The notes under the pieces were generated by a model. It did not search any database, was not told the origin of the DNA, and saw only the letters and a program-made list of their open reading frames with translations. From positions 1 to 43,046 of the forward strand of contig PBMZ01000156.1 in NCBI GenBank assembly GCA_002722955.1: a stretch of 43,046 bases of DNA. The letters are read 5' to 3'. Of the stretch, positions 18,572-27,387 are shown in pieces. The stretch is from Planctomycetaceae bacterium. GTDB lineage: Bacteria; Planctomycetota; Planctomycetia; Planctomycetales; Planctomycetaceae. Position numbers and translations under genes: made by a program. The stretch's first letter is position 1. Every line of letters begins with the position of its first letter.

Positions 18572-21500
18572 ATGTCGTTTTCGCCAAATTTCCTATCGAA
18601 GAATCTGGTCTCACAAAAGTGGTTTCTTACTCTGGTTGCGGCTTTGTTTGCTCAAGTCGCTTCGGCTGAGGAACGCTTTGAGTTTCACAAAGGTGATGTG
18701 GTTGCCATCTATGGCAATGGGCTTGCCGATCGCATGCAGCACGCTCCGTGGGTCGAAACTGTGTTACAGAGCCAACTGGCCGGAAAGAATGTCAGCTTCC
18801 GGAATATGAGCTTTTCGGGCGACATGGTGAACCGGCGGCCTCGCAACAAGGGATTCACCAATGACGCCGAGTACCTGCAGCACGTTGCTCCGAGCGTTGT
18901 CTTCATTATGTATGGATACAACGAATCGTTCGGCGGACCGGCAAAGGCCGACGCGCATTCGGGCGAACTGGAGAAGTTAGTCGAAAAGTATCGAGAATTG
19001 CGGAAAGAAGCCGGCGTCGACGCTCGGTTCGTCTTGTTCAGTCCGATCGCTTATGAAGATACAGGCAATCCGAACTTGCCGGACGGAACGCAACTGAATG
19101 CCAATCTCGCCGCTTACACAGAAGCGACTCGACGAGCCGCCGCAGCCTCGAACTCAACCTTTGTCGACCTGTACTCGCAAACGTTCCAGTTGTTCGCATC
19201 CAGTGACGAGCAATTCACGATCAACGGAATCCACTTGAATGCAGACGGGTATCGACGACTTGCTGGAATCATCGCAAGTTCCCTGATTGACAAGGCCTCG
19301 CCATCCGACTCCGATATGGACAAGTTGTACTCGGCCATCGAAGACAAGAATTGGCATTGGCACAATCGATACCGCGCCACCGACGGCAACGACATTTGGG
19401 GAGGTCGATCGGGACTGACCTTTGTCGATGGTCAAAGCAACGCTGACGTTTTGAAGCACGAACTCAAAATGCTCGACGTCATGACGGCCAACCGTGACAA
19501 GGTCATCTGGGCCGCTGCGGAAGGACGACTTGTCAAAGCCGACGATAGCAATGTCCCGGCGCCGGTTAAGGTGATCTCAAATGTTGGCGGTGGCAGCAAA
19601 AGCTCGAACAAACAGAAGGAAGGCAGCACCAATTATCTCAGCCCCGAAGAGAGCATCGCCAAGATGACCGTCCCCGAGGGCTATGAGCTAAACGTCTTCG
19701 CCTCAGAAAAGATGTTCCCAGACTTGGCCAATCCGGTCCAAATGCAGGTGGATTCCAAGGGACGCTTGTGGGTCGCCAGTTGGAACACTTACCCCAAGTG
19801 GGAACCGCTCAAGAAGATGAACGACAGCCTCATGATCTTCGAGGACACCGACAACGACGGCGTTGCCGACCACCGAAAGGTCTTCGCACACGTCCACAAT
19901 CCGCTGGGCTTCGAGTTCTGGGGCGGTGGTGTCTTGGTTACCTCCGGGCCAGACCTGTTGTTCCTGAAAGACACTGATGGTGATGACAAAGCCGACATCC
20001 GCTACCCAATTCTTCAAGGGCTTGGAACGTCCGACACTCACCATGCCGCCAACAACTTGGTTTATGGACCCGACGGTGGCATCTATTGGCAAAGCGGTAT
20101 CTTTCTGGTTCACAACCACGAAACGCCGTGGAAACAAAACCTCCAAATCGGCGCGTCGGGCATGTATCGCTTCGATCCTCGCACGTTTGTGATTACGCCA
20201 CATGCCGAAAACCGGCCGAACCCCCATGGCACAAGCTTCGATTACTGGGGCTATTGCTACGCCAATGACGGCACCGGAGGACGCTCCTATCAAGTGCGCC
20301 CTCAGGGCAAGGGCTTCAAGATGCACACGCTGTTGACGAAGGAATTCCGCCCTGTCGCCGCCAACGCAATCTTGTCGTCCGAGCATTTCCCGGAAGACAT
20401 GCAAGACGATTTCTTGATCTGCAACACCATCGGCTTCCTGGGAGTCAAACAATACAACCTCGATCGCGATGGCGACGACAAGAAACGCAAATTCGGCGAG
20501 GTCTGGGGGACTCCGGTCAAAGAACTGATCAATAGCGCGGATCGCAACTTCCGCCCAACGGATGCCGTCATCGGTTCCGATGGCGCGTTGTATGTGTCGG
20601 ACTGGTGCAACGTCATCATCGGCCACATGCAACACAACATTCGCGACCCAAACCGCGATCACTATCACGGTCGCATCGTTCGCTTGACGGTCAAAGGACG
20701 CCCGTTGCAACAACCGGTCAAAATTCACGGAGAGCCGATCGAAGTATTGCTTGAGAATCTCAAGCATCCGGTCAACGGCATCCGTCACCGAACGCGCGTC
20801 GAGTTAAGCGGTCGAGATTCCAAGGCCGTCATCGCCGCGACTAAAGAGTGGATGGCCGACTTCGATCCCAACGACGAAATCCAAACTCACCATCTGTTGG
20901 AAGCGCTTTGGTTGCATCAACAACACAACGTCAAGAACGACGAGTTGCTCAACAAGCTGCTAGCCTCGACCGTCAAACATGCGGTTGTCGCTGCCAATAC
21001 AGTCAAGCACTTCTGGTACAACGTCGATTCGCGCGGCTCGAACGGTTTCGTAGCTCCTGCCGAGATCGAGTTTGTGAAATTCGATCCACCAAAACGCCTC
21101 AGCCCAGCGGACCAGAAGGTCTACGAACTCGGAGCCAAGGTATACCAGCGACACTCTCACTGCGCCACTTGCCACTTGGCAACGGGCAAAGGCAACGGGA
21201 TCGTTTACCCGTCGCTCGTCCGTAGCCCGTGGGTAAACGGCAGCGAAGACCGCCTGATCAAGATGGCTCTGCACGGCATGTGGGGCAAAATCACTGTGCA
21301 TGGCAAGACCTACGATCCAGCCCGCGGCGTGCCACCCATGACGGCGTTCCGTAACTTGCTGAACGATCAAGAGCTGGCCGCAGTGCTCACATTTGTTCGG
21401 AACACCTGGGGTAACAGCGCATCGACGATCACGCCCGCATCCGTCAAACGAGTTCGAGCGGAAACGATTGCTCGCACGACTTTCTGGAACCCGGCCGATT

Positions 21501-22069
21501 TGCTGGCCGAGCATCCTTTGGAAGCAGCCTTGGTCTTGAAAGACATCGGCATTGACCCCGATCGCTTCTCCAACAAGAAGTTGGAAGACGAGTTGCTCGG
21601 CATCTCGCCTGCTGAATTGGCGAAGGTCGCCATCGCAAAGGGCAACGCCGAACGCGGCAAAACGTTGTTCTTCAAGTCACAAGCCGCCTGTTTCGCCTGC
21701 CATGCTCCACCATCTGGCGCAATTCGGCTTGGCCCTGACTTGACGAAGATCAAGTCTGTGTTGAAACCCGAGGAATTAGTCGATTCCGTCCTTCGCCCCT
21801 CGAAACGAATCGACAAGGAATTCGCTCAGGTGAACGTGCAGACTTTAGAAGGTAAAAAGCACACGGGCGTTCGCGTTTCAGAAAACGCCGACGAAATCGC
21901 GCTGCGAAATCTTGCCCAGCCGACGCCAATCGTCATCAAGAAAGACGACATCGATCTGATTTCTGACTCGCGCACCTCGCTGATGCCGGCTCAACTGACA
22001 AGATTGCTAAAGAACCGGCAAGAGTTTAACGACCTGATAAAGTACGTCATTGAGACCCGAAAACGGTGA
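18572..22069 (+). CDS. exported SGNH-like / PVC-type dehydrogenase-like / dihaem protein
   Basis: 1165 residues with a signal peptide ending near VASAEE. Residues 35-240 form an SGNH-hydrolase-like domain: [16 protein letters not shown] replaces the usual GDS block, MYGYNES matches the Asn block and [15 protein letters not shown] the His block. From about 365 ([20 protein letters not shown]) a beta-propeller-like domain of the planctomycete putative membrane-bound dehydrogenase type follows, with [11 protein letters not shown] and [11 protein letters not shown] calcium-binding-like repeats. A helical repeat region then leads to a cytochrome c with CATCH (about 864-868) and a C-terminal PVC-type haem domain with CFACH (about 1040-1044). 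It likely oxidises a polysaccharide-derived substrate in the periplasm (inference). It diverges from the DUF1501/PSD1 cluster. Confidence 0.9.
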   Translation: MSFSPNFLSKNLVSQKWFLTLVAALFAQVASAEERFEFHKGDVVAIYGNGLADRMQHAPWVETVLQSQLAGKNVSFRNMSFSGDMVNRRPRNKGFTNDAEYLQHVAPSVVFIMYGYNESFGGPAKADAHSGELEKLVEKYRELRKEAGVDARFVLFSPIAYEDTGNPNLPDGTQLNANLAAYTEATRRAAAASNSTFVDLYSQTFQLFASSDEQFTINGIHLNADGYRRLAGIIASSLIDKASPSDSDMDKLYSAIEDKNWHWHNRYRATDGNDIWGGRSGLTFVDGQSNADVLKHELKMLDVMTANRDKVIWAAAEGRLVKADDSNVPAPVKVISNVGGGSKSSNKQKEGSTNYLSPEESIAKMTVPEGYELNVFASEKMFPDLANPVQMQVDSKGRLWVASWNTYPKWEPLKKMNDSLMIFEDTDNDGVADHRKVFAHVHNPLGFEFWGGGVLVTSGPDLLFLKDTDGDDKADIRYPILQGLGTSDTHHAANNLVYGPDGGIYWQSGIFLVHNHETPWKQNLQIGASGMYRFDPRTFVITPHAENRPNPHGTSFDYWGYCYANDGTGGRSYQVRPQGKGFKMHTLLTKEFRPVAANAILSSEHFPEDMQDDFLICNTIGFLGVKQYNLDRDGDDKKRKFGEVWGTPVKELINSADRNFRPTDAVIGSDGALYVSDWCNVIIGHMQHNIRDPNRDHYHGRIVRLTVKGRPLQQPVKIHGEPIEVLLENLKHPVNGIRHRTRVELSGRDSKAVIAATKEWMADFDPNDEIQTHHLLEALWLHQQHNVKNDELLNKLLASTVKHAVVAANTVKHFWYNVDSRGSNGFVAPAEIEFVKFDPPKRLSPADQKVYELGAKVYQRHSHCATCHLATGKGNGIVYPSLVRSPWVNGSEDRLIKMALHGMWGKITVHGKTYDPARGVPPMTAFRNLLNDQELAAVLTFVRNTWGNSASTITPASVKRVRAETIARTTFWNPADLLAEHPLEAALVLKDIGIDPDRFSNKKLEDELLGISPAELAKVAIAKGNAERGKTLFFKSQAACFACHAPPSGAIRLGPDLTKIKSVLKPEELVDSVLRPSKRIDKEFAQVNVQTLEGKKHTGVRVSENADEIALRNLAQPTPIVIKKDDIDLISDSRTSLMPAQLTRLLKNRQEFNDLIKYVIETRKR

Positions 22070-22081
22070 CCAGGAGATTGG

Positions 22082-22165
22082 GGCAGGATCGATATGATTA
22101 ACAGGATGAGGAAGAGAGTTCTGTGCAATTCTGACTATCGATTGTTAATCATGTAAATCCTGTCC
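22082..22165. repeat. inverted repeat, family C (CAGGATTnACATGATTAACA type), left of the GxxExxY gene
   Basis: Arms 22082-22103 and 22143-22165 read GCAGGATCGATATGATTAAC and, on the other strand, ACAGGATTTACATGATTAAC. They sit just after the SGNH/haem stop codon, so this may double as a terminator. A sister element lies at 22584-22653. Confidence 0.7.
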
Positions 22166-22189
22166 AGCTTTATGATTCCAAGCCAATCT

Positions 22190-22564
22190 TCAGTGTGCCG
22201 TGTATGTTCGATACTTGCGCTTCACATCCACTTTGTCCGGTCCGAAATTGATGAGAAGACCGATGTTGATTCCGGTTGCAGCCAAGTAATTGACCAATTG
22301 CACTTCATGGACTGTCGCCAGTTTCGCAACGGCTTTTAACTCAACAACCAGTTCGCCTTCGATCAGGATATCGGCCGCGAACTCGCCAACAATATGCCCG
22401 TCGTATGTGACCTTCAGTGGTGCTTGCCTCTCATGAGGTATTCCAAGCTTGTTGAGCTCGATCGAAAGCGCTCGCTCGTAGACTGCTTCAAGAAAACCAG
22501 AACCAAGCGTGTTGTGAACTTGGAAGGCAGCACCAATGACTCGTTTGGTTAGCTCGTCATTCAC
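22190..22564 (-). CDS. GxxExxY family protein
   Basis: The 124-residue protein shows the family signature GSGFLEAVYERAL (GxxExxY) near residue 22. This is followed by GEFAADILIEGELVVELKAV, a pattern reminiscent of the PD-(D/E)xK nuclease core (D, then ExK as ELK), and a C-terminal INIGLLINFG. The biochemical function of the family is not established. It stands alone on the minus strand, convergent with the SGNH/haem gene, and is bracketed by two inverted repeats with the same core sequence. That suggests it arrived, or moves, as a unit. It is often found as a dispersed single gene in environmental bacteria (recalled, not checked). Confidence 0.9.
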   Translation of the reverse strand: MNDELTKRVIGAAFQVHNTLGSGFLEAVYERALSIELNKLGIPHERQAPLKVTYDGHIVGEFAADILIEGELVVELKAVAKLATVHEVQLVNYLAATGINIGLLINFGPDKVDVKRKYRTYTAH

Positions 22565-22583
22565 AATGGGTAAGCTCTATTGC

Positions 22584-22653
22584 GACAGGATTAACATGAT
22601 CTACAGGATGCCGACAGGCGGGACTGAATCATGTAAATCATGTCAATCCTGTC
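22584..22653. repeat. inverted repeat, family C, right of the GxxExxY gene
   Basis: Arms 22584-22605 (GACAGGATTAACATGATCTA core) and 22632-22653 pair with two mismatches over 22 bp. It starts about 20 bases upstream of the GxxExxY start codon. From here to 22865 I see no gene; the last bases hold the ribosome site of the next CDS. Confidence 0.75.
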
Positions 22654-22865
22654 CAGAATCTTCCATTAGAAATCCTCAACATCTCAACGGTGTCTAGCCA
22701 AATCCAAATCGGCTTGTCCTCTCAGCGTTGAAAACCAACACCGAATCTCTATCATGAACCGTTTCACTCCGCGCAGAGATCCTGCGTCCTGATCCATTCG
22801 GTGATAGGCGGGCAGGCCATACCATACCTCACCCTATCGGCACACCACCCAAGAGGAAAAAGATC

Positions 22866-23963
22866 GTGAGCGACGCGACAGACGCCCAAATCTCACAGGC
22901 AAAACAAGAACTCGACGAACACACAAAAAAGATGGTGCAGTGGCACTTCAGCCCCGAAACCGGCTCGCCGTACTGGCTCGAAAAGGCTCAAGGGTTTGAT
23001 TTCAATCCGCTGACCGATGTGAATTGCTTTGATGATTTGAAGAAATTCCCGCTGTTCGAGGACGACGAACTCCGCGGCGGGCCGATGCGTCGTTGGCTCC
23101 CGAAAGGCCTCGAAGGCAAACCGCTATACGTATTTGAAACTGGCGGAACAACGGGCATTCCCAAGTCGCGTTTGGTGGCGGACGACTTTCGTATCGACTA
23201 CGAAGTCTTCAGCGACACGCTTCCCGACGAATCGTTTCCGCCCGGTAGCGACTGGCTGATGTTGGGACCGTCCGGTCCACGCCGGCTGCGTTTAGCGGTC
23301 GAGCACTTGGCTCAGCATCGCGGCGGCATCTCGTTCTGCGTGGACTTGGATCCGCGATGGGTCGTCAAGCTCTTGAAGAAGGGCAAGATCTCCGAAATGG
23401 AAGCCTATCGAGATCACGTCATCGACCAAGCCATCACAGTCCTGTCAGCCGGCCACAATATACAGTGTATGTTCACAACGCCGAAGCTTTTGGAAGCGCT
23501 GGCGATGCGACTTATCGACGATGGGTCAAGCATCGAAGAAGCGGGCATCAAAGGCATCTTCTGCGGTGGTACCGAATTCACTCCACAATGGTATCGTTTC
23601 GCTCGCGAAGAGTTGCTCGGCGAGAACGTTTACATTACGCCGACTTACGGCAACACCCTGATGGGACTCGCCTGCGGCAAGCCCTTCGATCCCGCCGACA
23701 ACTACAAAATCACTTACTACGCCCCACAACCTCGCGCGGTTGTGGAAGTGGTCGACTTCGATGATCACACCCAAGTCGTCGACTACGGCGCGACCGGCCG
23801 CGTCAAACTTTACACGCTCACCGATGAGTTGTTCATCCCCGGTTTCCTCGAACGAGACGAGGGAGAGCGCGAGCTACCTCACGAGAAATACCCGTGGGAA
23901 GGCGTCAGCGGCGTGCGGCCCTACCACGTTTTGGCCAGTGCCACGACCGTGGGCGTTTATTGA
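22866..23963 (+). CDS. AMP-binding (acyl-adenylate-forming) enzyme, PaaK/LuxE-like size
   Basis: The 365-residue protein is shorter than acyl-CoA synthetases and near the size of LuxE and compact PaaK-type ligases. The phosphate-binding loop is YVFETGGTTGIPKSR (ETGGTTGIPK at 91-100). Further adenylation blocks are IFCGGTEFTPQWYRF, VYITPTYGNTLMG and YGATGRVKLYTLTDELFIPG, which carries the conserved Gly-Arg and Asp. The large C-terminal lid seems reduced. The start is GTG with an AGAGGA ribosome site. An acylating-type aldehyde dehydrogenase follows on the same strand after 202 bases, so the pair may activate a carboxylic acid and reduce it to the aldehyde. The substrate is unknown. It could instead be a coenzyme A ligase. 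Confidence 0.75.
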   Translation: MSDATDAQISQAKQELDEHTKKMVQWHFSPETGSPYWLEKAQGFDFNPLTDVNCFDDLKKFPLFEDDELRGGPMRRWLPKGLEGKPLYVFETGGTTGIPKSRLVADDFRIDYEVFSDTLPDESFPPGSDWLMLGPSGPRRLRLAVEHLAQHRGGISFCVDLDPRWVVKLLKKGKISEMEAYRDHVIDQAITVLSAGHNIQCMFTTPKLLEALAMRLIDDGSSIEEAGIKGIFCGGTEFTPQWYRFAREELLGENVYITPTYGNTLMGLACGKPFDPADNYKITYYAPQPRAVVEVVDFDDHTQVVDYGATGRVKLYTLTDELFIPGFLERDEGERELPHEKYPWEGVSGVRPYHVLASATTVGVY

Positions 23964-23992
23964 GCGTTAGAGCGTGGTGAGCTTGGAAGAGA

Positions 23993-24080
23993 TTTGTCAT
24001 TAGTCATTTGTTATTGGCTGAAGACAGGGAGTGGCTCTTTCAAAATGGCCAATGACTAATCTCAAATAACTAATGACAAA
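23993..24080. repeat. inverted repeat, family D (TTTGTCATTAGT type)
   Basis: The 18-base arms 23993-24010 and 24063-24080 pair with one mismatch. They lie between the AMP-binding gene and the aldehyde dehydrogenase gene, whose ribosome site (AAGGA at 24154) is well beyond it, so the two genes may still be cotranscribed. The AATGACTAAT/ATTGG vocabulary is shared loosely with the element at 25620-25701. Confidence 0.75.
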
Positions 24081-24165
24081 TTCTTTCCCGCAACCAAGCA
24101 GTTTTCCACGCGAGAAATCGAAATACAAGCAACTAGCCCAATAGAAAAAGCACAAGGATTCACCT

Positions 24166-25614
24166 GTGATCGAAATTCCCGTCGTCCGTTGGGGCAAGAC
24201 TTACGAGAGCATGGAACAGATGGATGTCGTCCACTTCGAGACCGGCGAAGTTCTCGCCAAGGTCCACGAAGCGAATGGCGGCATCATCAAGATGGACATG
24301 AAGAAAGCCAAGAAGGCCCGCGAAATCTTGCGTGAGTTCTCGATCGAAGATCTTGTCGAGAAGTGCAAGGTTGCCGCTGACCTTTACGAAAACGCAGAAC
24401 TGCCACTCGGCAACGGCACGCAAACGCCGGATGACTTCTGCACAATGCAATCGGCGACAACCGGTTTGCCCGAACACATGTGCCGCTTCAACATGGGCAA
24501 GAACGCCTTTGTCTTGAAGCATATGGGCGACATCCTTGACGTACTGACTCGCGGTTTGCCATGGGACATCCTGTCAAACGGCTATGGCAAGGAAAGCCGC
24601 GGAGTGATGGTCAGCTATCAAGCAAACTGCGATGCTGCTGGCTGGGTGTTGCCGTCGAACAGCCCTGGTGTGCACACACTGTGGCTGCCAGTGATTCCGC
24701 TACAAATCGGACTCGTGCTGAAACCGGGACCGCAAGAGCCGTGGACGCCATACCGTATGTACGAAGCGTTCGCTCAAGCCGGTATTCCCCGCGAAGCATT
24801 CTCGCTGTATCCAGGCGGCCAAGAAAAAGGTCCGGAACTCGGCGGCGCCGTGTTGGAATCGTGCGAGCGTTCCGTAATCTTCGGCGGTCTGGCCACGATC
24901 GAACGCTATCACGGCAACCCCAAGGTGTCAGCGCACGGCCCGGGCTTCTCGAAAATCGTACTCGGCGAAGACATGTGCGACGACTGGGAAAAGTACCTCG
25001 ATTTGATGATCGACAGCATCTACGTCAACAGTGGTCGTAGCTGCATTAGCTGCTCAGGCATCTGGACACCGCGTCACGGTGCCGAGATCGCCGACGCCAT
25101 CGCCCAACGACTCGGCCCGATCGCACCGCTTCCGATGACCGACCCGAATTCCGGTCTGGCCGCCTTCACAATTCCTGGCGCGGCGAAGGCCATGAATGGT
25201 CAAATCGACGATGGCGTAAAGAGCTCGGCTGTTACTGAAGCGACCGCGAAATACCGAGACGGCGATCGATTGGTCGAAAACGAACGCTGCGATTTCTTGC
25301 GACCAACCGTGTTGCACGTCAGTGACGTCGACGACCCGATGGCAAACACCGAGTACATGTTCCCATTCGCCTCAGTGGTCGACTGCCCGCAAGACCAATT
25401 CCTGAAGAAATGCGGTTACACGTTGGTCTGTACGGCCTTGACCGAAGACGAGAAATTCTCGCGCAGTTTGCTGGACGCGACCAACGTCGATCGCCTGAAC
25501 ATCGGCGAGATCAAGACGCTGCAACTCAACTGGCTACAGCCACACGAAGGCAACATCATCGACTTCCTATTCCGCAGTCGAGCCTTCCAAAACGAGCCAC
25601 CGCCACCACACTAG
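24166..25614 (+). CDS. aldehyde dehydrogenase superfamily protein, acylating (reductase) type
   Basis: 482 residues starting at GTG with AAGGA seven bases upstream. The ALDH fold is seen in AAGWVLPSNSPGVHTLWLPV (the N-terminal cofactor strand), GLVLKPGPQEPWTPYRM (K and P of the adenine pocket) and YVNSGRSCISCSG with the catalytic-position Cys293 and a second Cys296. In hydrolytic ALDHs the general-base Glu lies in ELGG. Here the matching stretch reads SAHGPGFSKIVLGED, closer to CoA-acylating aldehyde dehydrogenases, which do not need that Glu. With the upstream AMP-binding enzyme this suggests reduction of an activated acid to an aldehyde, as LuxC does with LuxE. That is inference. Cytosolic, no signal. 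Confidence 0.75.
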   Translation: MIEIPVVRWGKTYESMEQMDVVHFETGEVLAKVHEANGGIIKMDMKKAKKAREILREFSIEDLVEKCKVAADLYENAELPLGNGTQTPDDFCTMQSATTGLPEHMCRFNMGKNAFVLKHMGDILDVLTRGLPWDILSNGYGKESRGVMVSYQANCDAAGWVLPSNSPGVHTLWLPVIPLQIGLVLKPGPQEPWTPYRMYEAFAQAGIPREAFSLYPGGQEKGPELGGAVLESCERSVIFGGLATIERYHGNPKVSAHGPGFSKIVLGEDMCDDWEKYLDLMIDSIYVNSGRSCISCSGIWTPRHGAEIADAIAQRLGPIAPLPMTDPNSGLAAFTIPGAAKAMNGQIDDGVKSSAVTEATAKYRDGDRLVENERCDFLRPTVLHVSDVDDPMANTEYMFPFASVVDCPQDQFLKKCGYTLVCTALTEDEKFSRSLLDATNVDRLNIGEIKTLQLNWLQPHEGNIIDFLFRSRAFQNEPPPPH

Positions 25615-25619
25615 GGGTT

Positions 25620-25701
25620 AATGACCAAGCACCAAATCCCAATGACCAAAGACGAGCATCGAAACTCTGCCTTTGGTCGTTGGGTTTTTTCATTGGTCAT
25701 T
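25620..25701. terminator. long imperfect inverted repeat between convergent genes (AATGACCAA type)
   Basis: Left arm 25620-25651 and right arm 25671-25701 share AATGACCAA, CCCAA and GACCAAAG in reverse-complement order with small interruptions, around a 19-base loop. The right side includes TTGGGTTTTTT. The element starts five bases after the aldehyde dehydrogenase stop and overlaps the 3' end of the convergent lipoprotein gene, so it can end both transcripts. Confidence 0.65.
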
Positions 25702-26407
25702 TAATCAACTCTGGCTCAGATATTTCTTTGACGCCAGACGTCAGTCGAATTGGCTCTCTGACGGTGTGTGGCTTCTTCGCACCAAAGGCGATTTGCGAAG
25801 GTAGATCATTGAGTGGAAAGTTCACTGGTGGTTGGACCGAGTCGCTTAGTTCATCTTGAATCGTTCCGTTTTGGAACGGGCCGACTCCCATCACGTACCA
25901 GTTGTTGTCGCTGGCAACAGCCACGGATACGCCACCATCACCGAGGGGTCTATTGGTTTTGGCGTCATAGGCAAACATGCCGATCTTGGCGACGCCGCGT
26001 TGTGCTGTTCGTGTCAGCAGCCGAACCTCGGGCAACGTGATCATGCCCGGCAAGACAATCTCCGGAACGCCGACGAACGCTTCGGAATTGTCCGTGCCGA
26101 CTCCGCCGCTGCGAAGTTCTAAGACGACGTCTGCGTTGTCCCTAGCGCCGACCAAAGTGGCGCCGCCGCGAGCGGCACGGTGTCGAACCGAACCGACCAA
26201 GTAGTTCTTGTCGACGCAGTCCAAGAACTTATCGTCGATGAAGACGTTTTGTTCCTTGAAGACTCGAAAGTCGATTTGTTCCAGCGTTTGATCGATCGAG
26301 TTCGAGACCAACAGTTGCTCGACGCTGGTGCGTGCGGTGTTGGAAGTTGATGTTGTCGTGCATCCGACCGCTGCTAGACATGCCAGTAACGGGATCAATG
26401 ATCTCAT
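25697..26407 (-). CDS. planctomycete lipoprotein of unknown function (DUF6655-like)
   Basis: 236 residues with a clear lipoprotein signal, MRSLIPLLACLAAVGC, Cys at residue 16. The mature start CTTTSTSNTARTSVEQLLVS and the body (FRVFKEQNVFIDDKFLDCVD, NADVVLELRSGGVGTDNSEA, LPEVRLLTRTAQRGVAKIGM) resemble planctomycete proteins I remember as DUF6655; this was not searched. It contains a repeated beta-strand pattern and no catalytic motif. The 3' end overlaps the right arm of the inverted repeat shared with the convergent aldehyde dehydrogenase gene. Likely anchored in a membrane facing the periplasm. Role unknown. Confidence 0.75.
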   Translation of the reverse strand: MRSLIPLLACLAAVGCTTTSTSNTARTSVEQLLVSNSIDQTLEQIDFRVFKEQNVFIDDKFLDCVDKNYLVGSVRHRAARGGATLVGARDNADVVLELRSGGVGTDNSEAFVGVPEIVLPGMITLPEVRLLTRTAQRGVAKIGMFAYDAKTNRPLGDGGVSVAVASDNNWYVMGVGPFQNGTIQDELSDSVQPPVNFPLNDLPSQIAFGAKKPHTVREPIRLTSGVKEISEPELIK

Positions 26408-26639
26408 GGTGTTTTCCTATACTGAATTGCCGAGTAAGCGCACGCTCCGCGTGTTTGTTCTGGATCGGCAATTGAAGCTGGTAAACTTTAACGGTTAGGA
26501 AAACTTCACCAGCAATTCCTCGGTACTAGCGTTGCGACTCGGTCGCTGATGTGGATATTCTTGGCCTACGTTTCGAGCACGTCATTTTTAGCGGTGGCGG
26601 CTGGAAGCCACCACTACGTTCTTTTTCGGTACGGACACC

Positions 26640-27272
26640 ATGATTACGAAGATAACAGGCAAGCTTGTTCACCTGACGGACGTCGAAGCGACGCTCGAAA
26701 TTGGAGCGTTCGAATACGGTGTCTTCGTGCCCGATTTTGTTCGGCGAAGACTCCAATCCAACATCGGCGAGGACGTCAGTCTTCGCACCATCGAGTACAT
26801 GGAAGGCAACCCGCAAAAAGGCCGGTTGACTCCAAGATTGGTTGGCTTTCTAAGCGACGCAGAACGCGAGTTTTTCGAATTGGTTTGTTCTGTCGATGGC
26901 GTCGGTATCAAGAAAGCACTGCGAGCGATCGTGCGGCCAGTGCGTGAAGTTGCTTCAGAGATTGAAGAGCAGGAGATCAAGAAGCTCAGCACGCTGCCCG
27001 GCATTGGTCCCGCCGTCGCCGAACGCATTGTTGCCAAGTTGCGTCGCAAGATGGCCAAGTTTGCTTTGATGGTCGAACACGACTTGCCGGAAGACATCAG
27101 TGTGCGCGACGATGTGGCCAACGAAACTTACGAAGCGTTGTTAGCAGTCGGCCACACTCAAGTCGACGCGCGACAGCGGATCGAAGAGGTCGTCGCTTCG
27201 GGACGCAAGTTTAAGAACGTCGAGGCCATGTTGAGCGCCATTTACGAACAACGCCGTGAGGCACGGAATTGA
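26640..27272 (+). CDS. ruvA: Holliday junction branch migration protein RuvA
   Basis: 210 residues, the normal RuvA length. The N-terminal OB-fold starts [20 protein letters not shown]. The tandem helix-hairpin-helix motifs that grip the junction are [16 protein letters not shown] (about 80-95) and [19 protein letters not shown] (about 116-134). The C-terminal small domain, which contacts RuvB, ends in [18 protein letters not shown]. RuvA binds four-way junctions as a tetramer and loads the RuvB motor. No ruvB or ruvC lies next to it in the window; it is isolated between an opposite-strand lipoprotein gene and a methyltransferase gene. The ribosome site is weak (ACGGAC). A 37-bp perfect inverted repeat begins five bases after the stop. 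Confidence 0.93.
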   Translation: MITKITGKLVHLTDVEATLEIGAFEYGVFVPDFVRRRLQSNIGEDVSLRTIEYMEGNPQKGRLTPRLVGFLSDAEREFFELVCSVDGVGIKKALRAIVRPVREVASEIEEQEIKKLSTLPGIGPAVAERIVAKLRRKMAKFALMVEHDLPEDISVRDDVANETYEALLAVGHTQVDARQRIEEVVASGRKFKNVEAMLSAIYEQRREARN

Positions 27273-27276
27273 CTTA

Positions 27277-27384
27277 ATGGTAACCCGATGCGTGAGCGAG
27301 GGATTGGTCACACACGCTAGCAAATGATGCGTTTTATTTGCGAGTACGTGTGACCAATCCCTCGCTCACGCATCGGGTTACCAT
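27277..27384. repeat. family A hairpin, 37-bp perfect arms
   Basis: Arms 27277-27313 and 27348-27384 are exact reverse complements with a 34-base loop. The core GTAACCCGATGCGTGAGCGA matches the arms at 28477-28576 with one change (GATGCG against GACGCG) and the shorter copy at 4141. It fills almost the whole gap from the ruvA stop to the start of the methyltransferase gene, which begins four bases after the right arm. Both a ruvA terminator and an effect on the downstream start are possible. Confidence 0.9.
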
Positions 27385-27387
27385 GTA

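Noticed and set aside
19703..20788. 361-codon antisense frame inside the SGNH/haem gene
   Set aside because: It lies fully opposite a well-supported coding region, and its composition (Val/Ala/Asp rich without motifs) is typical of a shadow frame.
22866..25614. Bioluminescence operon
   Set aside because: Only LuxE/LuxC-like logic is present; no luciferase or flavin reductase genes occur in the window.
26593..26612. Hairpin GGTGGC/GCCACC upstream of ruvA
   Set aside because: Only 6 bp of pairing and a single copy in the window; too weak to call a regulatory element.
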